This document shows positions 18,748 to 25,932 of a stretch of 64,000 bases of DNA, one piece after another (the stretch's first letter is position 1; each line of letters starts with the position of its first letter). Source of the DNA: Elusimicrobia bacterium RIFOXYA12_FULL_51_18 (GTDB lineage: Bacteria > Elusimicrobiota > Elusimicrobia > Elusimicrobiales > UBA9959); contig MGVA01000061.1 of assembly GCA_001800245.1 (NCBI GenBank), positions 29,627-93,626 on the forward strand, given 5' to 3'. The translations under genes and the position numbers were made by a program. The notes under the pieces were generated by a model, which was not told the origin of the DNA, did no database searches, and saw only the letters and a program-made list of their open reading frames with translations.

Positions 18748-18920
18748 TTTTCTGCGCGCTCCGAGACCGGGTTTTATGGGGCAAGAGACCGGGATCTTCC
18801 GCCGGCTGTGGAACGCGCCGGCCTGCATAGCAGTCCGGCTTGAACGGTCCTCGCCGTCGCTAATGGTAGCGATGCGCTCCAGATCCCGGTCTCAAAACCC
18901 TGAATGGAGCGCGCAGAAAA
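18748..18920. repeat. Nested inverted repeats in a 370-bp non-coding stretch
   Basis: The gap 18667-19038 has no credible gene. It contains a perfect 15-base inverted repeat (18748-18762 with 18906-18920; TTTTCTGCGCGCTCC) enclosing a perfect 13-base inverted repeat (18785-18797 with 18881-18893; GAGACCGGGATCT). Smaller stems lie inside, such as TCGCTA-AATGG-type loops near 18858-18873 and GCCGGC arms near 18802-18823. A partial copy of the inner arm (GAGACCGGG) recurs at 18763-18771. A run of ten G follows at 18968-18977. The arrangement would fold into a hairpin of about 170 bases, as in a non-autonomous mobile element or a structured RNA; which is unknown. Confidence 0.6.
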
Positions 18921-19038
18921 CCCGCCGCCGCCCCTTCGCCGCATAGCGGATGGGGCGGGCCCGTTTCGGGGGGGGGGAATCATGGGAAGGTTTCCTGCGC
19001 GGCGGAATCGCCAATCCCATGCCTGTCCCTTTTCCGTC

Positions 19039-19992
19039 TTAGAATTCCAAATTCGGCCTCAGGATGAACTGGAAGGAGTTGTGGCCGGCGTCCTTGTTGG
19101 AGAGGGGGCCGGAGTATTTCCTGTTAGAGGTCCAGACGAAGCCCGTGCCCAGCGAGAATACGCTGCGTTTGCCGGCGGAGAATTTCTTCTCTATAAGAAA
19201 TAAATGTCTGAGGGGTTCTAATTTGTTTTGTGAAAAGTCGGCCACGTATTCAAAGCCGCTGTTGTTGAGCCAGAAACTGTTTGAGGCGCCGAAGTCGGTC
19301 CGGCTGCGCCTGAAGCCCAGGTAAAAAGAGTCGGCGATGTGCTTATTTTTGTGCGTTTTCAGGCCGCCGCGGAAACTCCAGCGCAAAGTGCGATCAGCCA
19401 GATATTGCTCGCCTTTTAGTTTGCCTTCCATCTCAAACCATTTGTCCCGGATAAGTATGTTGTTTTTTATGTGCGAATTTCCGGCGTTAATCAGGATGCC
19501 GGAGTAGCCGGTGCGCTTACCCTGCAAAGCCGTGTTTATCGAGTCAAAGGTTATTACGTTGCCGAAAAAGAGGGACAGCGCCCAAGGCTCTTCAAAACCC
19601 GCGGTAAGAGCCTCGATGGCGTTCATGTTGTCTGAAACTTTCATATGCCGGTAAAGATCCGGTTGGTGCCTGCGGACGAGCGTTCCGGAATAAGGTAGGG
19701 GGTTTATACTGGCTTCCAGCACCAGAGTGCGGGGTTTGTAGAAGTTCTTTATCAGTTCCCGGTAAATTTCGGCTTCCGGTACGGTTCCCATGTGGGGGAT
19801 GGGTTTGCCGGTTAGGCTGTTGTAAAGGCCTGCGCTGGCATAATAGGGGTCCAGTTCAACTTCAACCGTGGTTTTTTTATCCTTGTTCTCCCGGGTTGAA
19901 GCCTGAATGCACGGCACCATCAACAAGCAGAGTGACAGAACCAGTATTTTTAGTGATATTTGCGAAATAACAGTCATAAACCCAGCTTTCAA
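19039..19992 (-). CDS. Putative outer-membrane beta-barrel protein
   Basis: 317 residues with an N-terminal hydrophobic signal (about 12-31, cleavage near IQAS). The mature chain is rich in alternating aromatic/polar strands (WSFRGGLKT, FYLGFRRSRTDFG, FEYVADFSQN, SVFSLGTGFVWTSN) and ends in Phe after ILRPNLEF, the usual last residue of outer-membrane barrels. No enzyme motif or named family is apparent. It reads divergently from the DsbD-like gene, with an imperfect palindrome between them. The start may instead be the Met at residue 6. Confidence 0.6.
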   Translation of the reverse strand: MKAGFMTVISQISLKILVLSLCLLMVPCIQASTRENKDKKTTVEVELDPYYASAGLYNSLTGKPIPHMGTVPEAEIYRELIKNFYKPRTLVLEASINPLPYSGTLVRRHQPDLYRHMKVSDNMNAIEALTAGFEEPWALSLFFGNVITFDSINTALQGKRTGYSGILINAGNSHIKNNILIRDKWFEMEGKLKGEQYLADRTLRWSFRGGLKTHKNKHIADSFYLGFRRSRTDFGASNSFWLNNSGFEYVADFSQNKLEPLRHLFLIEKKFSAGKRSVFSLGTGFVWTSNRKYSGPLSNKDAGHNSFQFILRPNLEF

Positions 19993-20010
19993 GACCGCAG
20001 GATTTTTTAT

Positions 20011-20049
20011 CCGTCCTGATTTCCCCGCCTGCAGGCAGGCTTGGGACGG
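20011..20049. repeat. Inverted repeat between divergent genes
   Basis: CCGTCC (20011-20016) pairs with GGACGG (20044-20049) and encloses the perfect palindrome GCCTGCAGGC (20027-20036). It lies between the starts of the outer-membrane-like gene (minus) and the DsbD-like gene (plus), so it could be an operator shared by both or a cruciform. Confidence 0.35.
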
Positions 20050-20131
20050 AGCTTGCGCAAGTATTGTATTATAGTCTTTGATGTGCCGTTTTGCAAAATG
20101 GAAAGAGGTTGTTATAAGGGATAAAAGTGTG

Positions 20132-21970
20132 ATGGTAACGATAAATTTTTTTGTGGCCGTTTTGTTTGCCGTTCCCTATCTTTCAGCGTATGCGGGCCAT
20201 GTTGAACCCTCTTTGATTTCATCGCGCGATTTCGTGCGGCCGGGTGAGAGTTTTATAGCAGGGCTGCGGTTTAAGTTGAGAAATGGCTGGCATGTGTATT
20301 GGCGTAATCCCGGCGATGCCGGGATAGCGCCCAGTCTGGCTTGGAACCTGCCGCTTTCCTGGAAAGCCGGTCCTTTGGAATGGCCTGTTCCGCGCCGCCT
20401 GGAGTCTCCGCCGCTGACCAATTACGGTTATGATAACGAAGTCATTCTGCCGTTTAACCTTGTCGTACCCGCTGAGGCCCGGACGGGCGCGCGCGCGCGT
20501 CTTCGCGCGCAGGCAGACTGGCTGGAGTGCCGCAAGACATGCGTGCCCGGTTCGGCGGCCCTGGAACTTAACGTCGGAATAGATGATTCATCGCGGGAGA
20601 GGTCCGCTGACGCCGCGGCTCTCGCGGCTTCGTTATTAACGGTTCCCCACCCGGAAAGCGAGGGTTATATCAAGGCGGCGCGCGAAGGAACGCGCGTAAT
20701 CCTGCGGGTAAAAGGCCGTCATCCGCTGGCTGAGTTTTTTCCGACGGAGGCCGGCGTTTTTGAAAATAAACGTTCTCCGGTCAGCGTTAGTCCTATAGAA
20801 ACGGAGATAAGCCTGCAACAGGCTCCGGGCGTGGAAATGCCGGAGCGTGTCGAGGGCGTGCTGGTCCGTCCGGGATTTGCGCCGGTACAAGTTTCCCTGC
20901 CGGTGCGCTCCGGCGGTACGGTAATGCGTTTTCTTATGCTAGCCTTTGCCGGGGGGCTCCTGCTGAATTTAATGCCGTGCGTTTTTCCCGTGCTGACTTT
21001 TAAGGCGCTGGGCCTGCTGAACCGCAAAGGACACCATCCCGCCGAGACGCGTAAAGAGGCCCTGTATTATGCCGCGGGGGTAGTGCTCAGTTGCGAGGCC
21101 CTGGCCGCGGCGCTTCTGGTAGTGCGGCGCGCGGGAGGATCGCTTGGATGGGGCGTCCAGCTACAATCGCCATGGCTGGTCGCGGTCCTTGCGGTGTTGT
21201 TTATCGCCGCGGGCTTGAGTTTGCTCGGCGTCTTTGAGTTCGGAGCCCGCTGGATAGGCGTGGGATCCGGTATCTCCGCGCGCGAAGGCCGGATCGGGGC
21301 GTTCTTTTCGGGCGTGTTCGCGATAGTTGCCGCCGCCCCCTGTACGGCCCCTTTTATGGGGGCGGCTATTGGCTGGGCGGTTACCCGTCCCGCGGTTGAA
21401 ACTCTCGCCGTATTTGGGGCGCTTGGTTTGGGCGCCGCCGCCCCATATACGTGTCTTTCTTCCTGGCCGGCATTAATAAGGCGTCTTCCGCGACCGGGTG
21501 TTTGGATGCTTTGGTTGAAAAGAATTTTATCGGTGCCGATGTTCGCGACAAGTCTTTGGCTTGTATGGGTCCTTTGGCAGCTTCTCGCGGTTCCGCCCAT
21601 ATCCCACGATGCCGTTTGGCGCCCCTGGTCGCCGGACGCTGTCGCGGAAGCGCGCGCCGCCGGCAAGACCGTGGTCGTGGATTTTACCGCCGCGTGGTGC
21701 CTGTCATGCCAGGTCAATGAGCGCGGCGCCCTCTCCGCGCCGGCTGTGCGTGCCGCGCTTTCCCGCCCCGGAGTTTCAGCTTTCCGCGCCGATTGGACCA
21801 GCCGGGACAAGCGCATCGCCTCGGAACTTTTGAAGTACGGACGCGACGGCGTTCCGCTTTATGTAGTGCATCCGGGAGGCGGGCCGGCGGTTCTGCTTCC
21901 CGAATTGCTGACACCGGGACTTCTGCTGGACGCCCTTGGAGCGGCGCCGAATATAGAAAGGAGAAAATAA
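20132..21970 (+). CDS. dsbD: DsbD/ScsB-like thiol:disulfide interchange protein
   Basis: 612 residues from ATG 20132, which opens a signal peptide (cleavage near LSAYAG); GTG 20129 and ATG 20081 are in frame and cannot be excluded. The N-terminal periplasmic domain (HVEPSLISSRDFVRPG, WLECRKTCVPG) carries a Cys pair as in the DsbD alpha/DsbC-like region of ScsB proteins. The central membrane domain (about 275-490) contains the redox Cys of LMPCVFPVL and AAPCTAPFMG. The C-terminal thioredoxin-like domain has AAWCLSCQ. Together they move electrons from cytoplasmic thioredoxin to the periplasm. The TlpA-like gene follows after 3 bases and is a likely electron acceptor. A GC-alternating run lies near 20487-20500. 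Confidence 0.9.
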   Translation: MVTINFFVAVLFAVPYLSAYAGHVEPSLISSRDFVRPGESFIAGLRFKLRNGWHVYWRNPGDAGIAPSLAWNLPLSWKAGPLEWPVPRRLESPPLTNYGYDNEVILPFNLVVPAEARTGARARLRAQADWLECRKTCVPGSAALELNVGIDDSSRERSADAAALAASLLTVPHPESEGYIKAAREGTRVILRVKGRHPLAEFFPTEAGVFENKRSPVSVSPIETEISLQQAPGVEMPERVEGVLVRPGFAPVQVSLPVRSGGTVMRFLMLAFAGGLLLNLMPCVFPVLTFKALGLLNRKGHHPAETRKEALYYAAGVVLSCEALAAALLVVRRAGGSLGWGVQLQSPWLVAVLAVLFIAAGLSLLGVFEFGARWIGVGSGISAREGRIGAFFSGVFAIVAAAPCTAPFMGAAIGWAVTRPAVETLAVFGALGLGAAAPYTCLSSWPALIRRLPRPGVWMLWLKRILSVPMFATSLWLVWVLWQLLAVPPISHDAVWRPWSPDAVAEARAAGKTVVVDFTAAWCLSCQVNERGALSAPAVRAALSRPGVSAFRADWTSRDKRIASELLKYGRDGVPLYVVHPGGGPAVLLPELLTPGLLLDALGAAPNIERRK

Positions 21971-21973
21971 TCC

Positions 21974-23125
21974 ATGAAAAGAACTCTGATCGTACTTGCG
22001 CTTATGTTTGCCTTGGCATTCGGGTGGGCCGAAGCCGCGACCGGCGCGGCAGCTCCGGATTTTAAGATCGCCAGGGTGCTCAACGCGCCTGTTTCCAAAG
22101 TCAACGGTCTCGCGGACCTTAAAGGTAAGGTCGTTTTCATCGAATTCTGGGCCACATGGTGCGCGCCTTGCGTGGCAAGCATTCCGCACATGAATCGTCT
22201 GCTTGAAGCGGTAAAGGGCGAGCCGGTGGTCTTTATCGCCGTGACCGATGAATCCACGGCCACAATAAATACGTTCCTGAAGACGCATGAAATGAAGTCG
22301 TGGATCGGCATTGATCAAAAAAAATCTTCTCTGAAAGCCTTCAAAGTGGTGGGACGTCCGGATGGTTATCTGATCGGCAAGGACGGAAAGCTGCTTGCCC
22401 GGATCTCTCCGGGATATTTGGAGGAGAAAGCTTTGCGCGCCGCTATCGCTGGGAGTTTTATACCTGAGCCGATAGAATGGGAGGATCCTGAAGCTTCGGA
22501 GACGCCTGTTAAGATGGGGAAAACATTTTTCGAAGCGCGGATTACTTCGGCATACGGCAAGGCGCAAATGTCAACAGGCGCCGGTTTGTTTTCTACACAG
22601 TCCACACCTTTTGCGGATAACATAGCGCGGGTTTGGGATGTGGAGGTCGCACAGGTTATGATGGACACCCAGCCGGTATCCGCCTTTAATATCACTTTGA
22701 GGACTCCGCCGGAAAGTTTAGACCAGGGCCGTGAACTGCTCAAAACCGCCATTCAGGCCGCGTTCGGAGTGCGGGTCGTGCCGGAACAACGTGAAACCGA
22801 TGTTTTTGTCCTGACCTTGTCCACCGCTCCCGGCGCTCCGCTTCCGAAACCCGGAGTTTCCGGTGGTAAGTCGGGCTTAATGCGGTATGGCGGCGGACAT
22901 TTGCTCGGCACCGCCGAAATGCCCCGGATCGCGAGAGCCTTGTGGATGAGTCTGGATAGACCCGTAGTGGATGAGACGGGGCTTAAGGGTGTATACGAAT
23001 TCGATATGCAGTGGACTTACGGTAAGCAGTTGGAATTAGATAGTCTTCTTGCGGCGCAGGGAATGTCCCTTGTTCCGGCGCGGAGAAATATGGAGTTCTT
23101 GCGCGTAGTGCCGGCGAAGCCGTAG
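21974..23125 (+). CDS. TlpA-like thioredoxin fused to a TIGR03435-type domain
   Basis: 383 residues with a signal peptide (cleavage near AEAA). Residues about 25-160 are a periplasmic TlpA/ResA-like thioredoxin fold with the active site WCAPC (Cys63, Cys66) and a cis-Pro segment in VVGRPDGYLI. The C-terminal 200 residues match the pattern of the TIGR03435 family best known from Acidobacteria: a FxVRV-type strand with later E-x-R-E-x-x-V and the terminal motif RPVVDETGLKGVYEF. The fusion joins a disulfide reductase to a domain of unknown role. Start ATG 21974 follows the DsbD-like stop by 3 bases with GGAG upstream, so DsbD probably keeps it reduced. The substrate is unknown. Confidence 0.85.
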   Translation: MKRTLIVLALMFALAFGWAEAATGAAAPDFKIARVLNAPVSKVNGLADLKGKVVFIEFWATWCAPCVASIPHMNRLLEAVKGEPVVFIAVTDESTATINTFLKTHEMKSWIGIDQKKSSLKAFKVVGRPDGYLIGKDGKLLARISPGYLEEKALRAAIAGSFIPEPIEWEDPEASETPVKMGKTFFEARITSAYGKAQMSTGAGLFSTQSTPFADNIARVWDVEVAQVMMDTQPVSAFNITLRTPPESLDQGRELLKTAIQAAFGVRVVPEQRETDVFVLTLSTAPGAPLPKPGVSGGKSGLMRYGGGHLLGTAEMPRIARALWMSLDRPVVDETGLKGVYEFDMQWTYGKQLELDSLLAAQGMSLVPARRNMEFLRVVPAKP

Positions 23126-23168
23126 CAGCCGGATGCGCAAAGATACATCGTAAAGTCGGGTTGCCTGC

Positions 23169-23247
23169 TTATTCCTATGCCGAAGCAAAAATTTCGCAGG
23201 ATTTAGACGGTGAAGCTTCCTGCAATGGCCGTCGTGCGAAGGAATAA
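23169..23247 (+). promoter_or_regulatory. Structured leader candidate upstream of the GlmS-type gene
   Basis: Three nested stems can form: TTATTCC/GGAATAA (23169-23175 with 23241-23247), TTCGCA/TGCGAA (23193-23198 with 23235-23240) and GACGG/CCGTC (23206-23210 with 23229-23233). The 3' strands of the first two are contiguous. A competing stem GCAGGA/TCCTGC (23196-23201 with 23218-23223) excludes the second. It does not match the glmS ribozyme core as I know it. If transcription starts at the promoter below, the element lies upstream of the transcript; whether it is transcribed is unresolved. Confidence 0.35.
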
Positions 23248-23258
23248 CCGGGAATTAC

Positions 23259-23288
23259 TTGTGAATGTTTAAACACACGGATTATAAA
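23259..23288 (+). promoter_or_regulatory. Sigma70-type promoter for the GlmS-type gene
   Basis: TTGTGA (23259-23264), an 18-base spacer, and TATAAA (23283-23288) upstream of the start at 23336. A GAGGTGATC ribosome site precedes the ATG. Confidence 0.45.
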
Positions 23289-23335
23289 AAGACAATTCAA
23301 CAAATCGGCAATTTTCGGATTAATGAGGTGATCTT

Positions 23336-25909
23336 ATGTGCGGTGTTATAGGTCTGCGATGTGAGAAAGACAGGAAGGATCTCGGAATGACGGCTTCCAG
23401 GCTTTTACGGATGCTTGAATACAGAGGCTATGATTCGACCGGCGCGATCATTCAGGATTCAATGGGGCATATCGTTTTAAAGAAGGACGTTGGCGCCCCT
23501 ACGATAATCACGAAAAAACTGGGGATCGACAAACTTGCGGGGAAATTATTCTGCGGCCAGGTGCGCTGGGCCACGTTCGGGACGGTAAGCAGGGAGAACG
23601 CTCAGCCTCATGAGATGCGCTGTCATACGCATATTTATGGAGCGCACAATGGTAACATAACCAACTGCGATCAATTAAAGGAATGGCTCGTGAGCCGCGG
23701 GCATGATGTAAAGAGCGATAATGACGGGGAAATGCTGATCCACACGATCGAGCATTTCTTCGCCATAGAACTTAAAAAGCTTAAGAACCCAAAGGACAAG
23801 GATCAAAGATATTCCGCCCTTAAAACGGCGATACTCGCGGCCTCTAAAAAAACGATAGGTTCCTTCGCGGCCATCGTGGTCGATCCGGTCACGGAACTGA
23901 TGGCCTGTATTAAGGCGGGCAGCAGCCTCTATATGGGAGAAGGGGCGCACGACGGGCAAGGCAGGTTCATTATAGCCTCGTCCGATCTTGCCAGCGTCCT
24001 TTCAATGACAAAAATGCTTTATCCCATCAAAGAAAACGAGTTCGCCCTTTATACGGCTGAAAAGGCCGATTTCTACGATCTTCAGACCGGAAAAAGGATA
24101 GGGAAGGACAGGGTCAGAAGCCATCTTAAGGTAGAGGAAACCGAACTTAAAAAGCCTTTTAAATATTTTATGGAGCAGGAGATCTTCGGTGAAATTGACG
24201 CTTCGGAAAAAGTACTGAATTATTTTACCAATAAATCGCCCTTGATAGCTTTGGCGCGGGAAATGGCGGCCGAATATCCGAAATTGACCGGGGAGATAAA
24301 GAGTTCGGTCCTTAAACTTGTTTCTATAAACGAAGCCGTTGAATTTAAAAAAGCCGCGGTTGAGTTCATGGGATCGGAAACGATAAAAAAAGTTTCAACT
24401 CTTATAACGGGTTGCCGGTTTCCGCGCAAGTCCGGCGCTTTTGAGTCCGCTCTCGCGGATTCCTTTGAGGAATTGTGCGTAGTCCTGGGGCGGCCGAAAA
24501 ATGATCAGGCGATCAGGTTCGCGGATGCCCTGTTCATGCTGGCTGAGATAGAAGATCTGAAGGCGAAAGTTGACGCGTTCGTGGACAGTCTCGCCGAATG
24601 CTATAAAAACGGAGGCACTGCCTATTTTGTGGCTTGCGGGACTTCATATAACGCCGCTAAATGTGCTTCCGTCTTTTTTAATAATATCGCTAACATCAAT
24701 ATCACGGCCTATTTCCCCGGGGATTTCCGGTCCCAATGCCTGCGGGCCGTAAAGGACGGAGACGTTATTATAGGGATCAGCCAGAGCGGGGAGACAAAGG
24801 ACCTGATAGATGTTTTCAATCAGGTGAAAGAGGCCGGGAAAAAGGTCGTCAATATCAATATCGTGAATAATGTAAATTCCACCATAGCCCTGGAAAAATC
24901 CGATATTTTTATTCCCCTGCACTGCGGCCCGGAGGTCGCTGTGCCGGCGACAAAAAGTTTCATCAATCAGCTGCTGGTGTTGTATGTTCTGGCCGTTTAT
25001 CTGGGCGGGCATTTTTCCGGGAAAAAGATAAAGGCCGTTTCAAAGGCGCATCTCAAAAAATACCGGGATAATATTTATCGGATCCCCGGGCTGATAAAAA
25101 CCACGCTCAAAAGCGCAAAGGGGCCTGTCAGACGGGCCGGCCTGGACCTCTTCCTCGAACCGAGCATGCATATATTGGCCACCGGGATGCAGGGGATAGC
25201 GAGGGAAGGGGCCTTGAAGGTGCGCGAAGTGGTTCTAAATCACACTGAGGGATTCGAAGCTCCCGAATTTAAGCACGGGCCCAATACTATTCTTGGCGTT
25301 AATACCATCTTCGGAATGGAAGGCGTGGGCGGACTTGTTAATAAATTTTCCGACACGATCAAGTACGCCTTGGATAAACGGTCCGGGAAGACCCTGTCTG
25401 AAGAAAGTCTTTACAATGTTTTCCATGCGGTATCTAACTACGCGTTCTTTAACCTCAAACCCAAAGGCCTTTCCAGGGACGAGTCGGAAATATTCGCCGG
25501 CATTTTCAAGGAGCATAATTTTTTTGAAAGCATGTATACGAACTATCCCCTTGTTTTCGTGACCGGACCTAATTCCAGAGACGTTAACCTGACCATTTCC
25601 CAGATCAATACGCACAAGATCCGCGGCGCGAACGTTTATGTGATCGCCGAGGAGAACAGCGCCCTGCGCGACGCCGCCGCGAAAAGCGTTCCATCCATGT
25701 ATTCAAAGACTTATAGATCGGGCTATATCGTTCTTCCTAAAACGGGCGATGACCTGCTGGCTTTTTTCACAAGTTCGGTAGTGCTGCAGCTTTTGGCGCT
25801 TGATATGAGCGTAAGGAAAATGGGTTTTCTTGACAGGCTCGACATAATGGACCACGGCGTTCATCCCGATTCGCCGAAAAATGTCAGTAAATCTATAACA
25901 GTTGATTAA
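23336..25909 (+). CDS. glmS: GlmS-type glutamine-fructose-6-phosphate aminotransferase, long form
   Basis: 857 residues, about 250 longer than typical GlmS. The N-terminus is MCGVIGL with the nucleophile Cys2, and the amidotransferase domain follows (RWATFGTVSRENAQPH, HNGNITN). SIS domain 1 has ACGTSYNAAKCA and SQSGETKDLID; SIS domain 2 has EGALKVREV and EFKHGPNT; the C-terminus ends SPKNVSKSITVD, as in GlmS. It therefore should make glucosamine-6-phosphate for peptidoglycan and lipopolysaccharide. The extra length lies between the two halves (about 260-420, helix-rich, no motif) and within SIS2 (about 670-740). The extra parts might hold a regulatory function. Preceded by a promoter and by a leader that can fold. 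It could instead be a specialised GlmS paralogue. Confidence 0.82.
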   Translation: MCGVIGLRCEKDRKDLGMTASRLLRMLEYRGYDSTGAIIQDSMGHIVLKKDVGAPTIITKKLGIDKLAGKLFCGQVRWATFGTVSRENAQPHEMRCHTHIYGAHNGNITNCDQLKEWLVSRGHDVKSDNDGEMLIHTIEHFFAIELKKLKNPKDKDQRYSALKTAILAASKKTIGSFAAIVVDPVTELMACIKAGSSLYMGEGAHDGQGRFIIASSDLASVLSMTKMLYPIKENEFALYTAEKADFYDLQTGKRIGKDRVRSHLKVEETELKKPFKYFMEQEIFGEIDASEKVLNYFTNKSPLIALAREMAAEYPKLTGEIKSSVLKLVSINEAVEFKKAAVEFMGSETIKKVSTLITGCRFPRKSGAFESALADSFEELCVVLGRPKNDQAIRFADALFMLAEIEDLKAKVDAFVDSLAECYKNGGTAYFVACGTSYNAAKCASVFFNNIANINITAYFPGDFRSQCLRAVKDGDVIIGISQSGETKDLIDVFNQVKEAGKKVVNINIVNNVNSTIALEKSDIFIPLHCGPEVAVPATKSFINQLLVLYVLAVYLGGHFSGKKIKAVSKAHLKKYRDNIYRIPGLIKTTLKSAKGPVRRAGLDLFLEPSMHILATGMQGIAREGALKVREVVLNHTEGFEAPEFKHGPNTILGVNTIFGMEGVGGLVNKFSDTIKYALDKRSGKTLSEESLYNVFHAVSNYAFFNLKPKGLSRDESEIFAGIFKEHNFFESMYTNYPLVFVTGPNSRDVNLTISQINTHKIRGANVYVIAEENSALRDAAAKSVPSMYSKTYRSGYIVLPKTGDDLLAFFTSSVVLQLLALDMSVRKMGFLDRLDIMDHGVHPDSPKNVSKSITVD

Positions 25910-25910
25910 A

Positions 25911-25931
25911 CCTGAAAACCCGCCTTTCAGG
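25911..25931. terminator. Hairpin between convergent glmS-type and macB genes
   Basis: CCTGAAA (25911-25917) pairs with TTTCAGG (25925-25931) around a 7-base loop. It lies directly after the plus-strand stop and overlaps the last bases before the minus-strand stop region. There is no long U tract, so termination strength is uncertain. Confidence 0.4.
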
Positions 25932-25932
25932 A

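Noticed and set aside
18674..18946. Open frame of 90 codons on the plus strand after dacB
   Set aside because: It runs through the nested inverted repeats, has Arg/Ser/Pro-rich composition typical of a chance frame, no ribosome site and no recognisable domain.
18968..18977. Run of ten G as a phase-variation tract
   Set aside because: It lies outside any coding sequence or recognised promoter, so no switching target is apparent.
23169..23247. glmS ribozyme
   Set aside because: The expected ribozyme core sequence and the double-pseudoknot arrangement are not seen; only a simple nested stem set is present.
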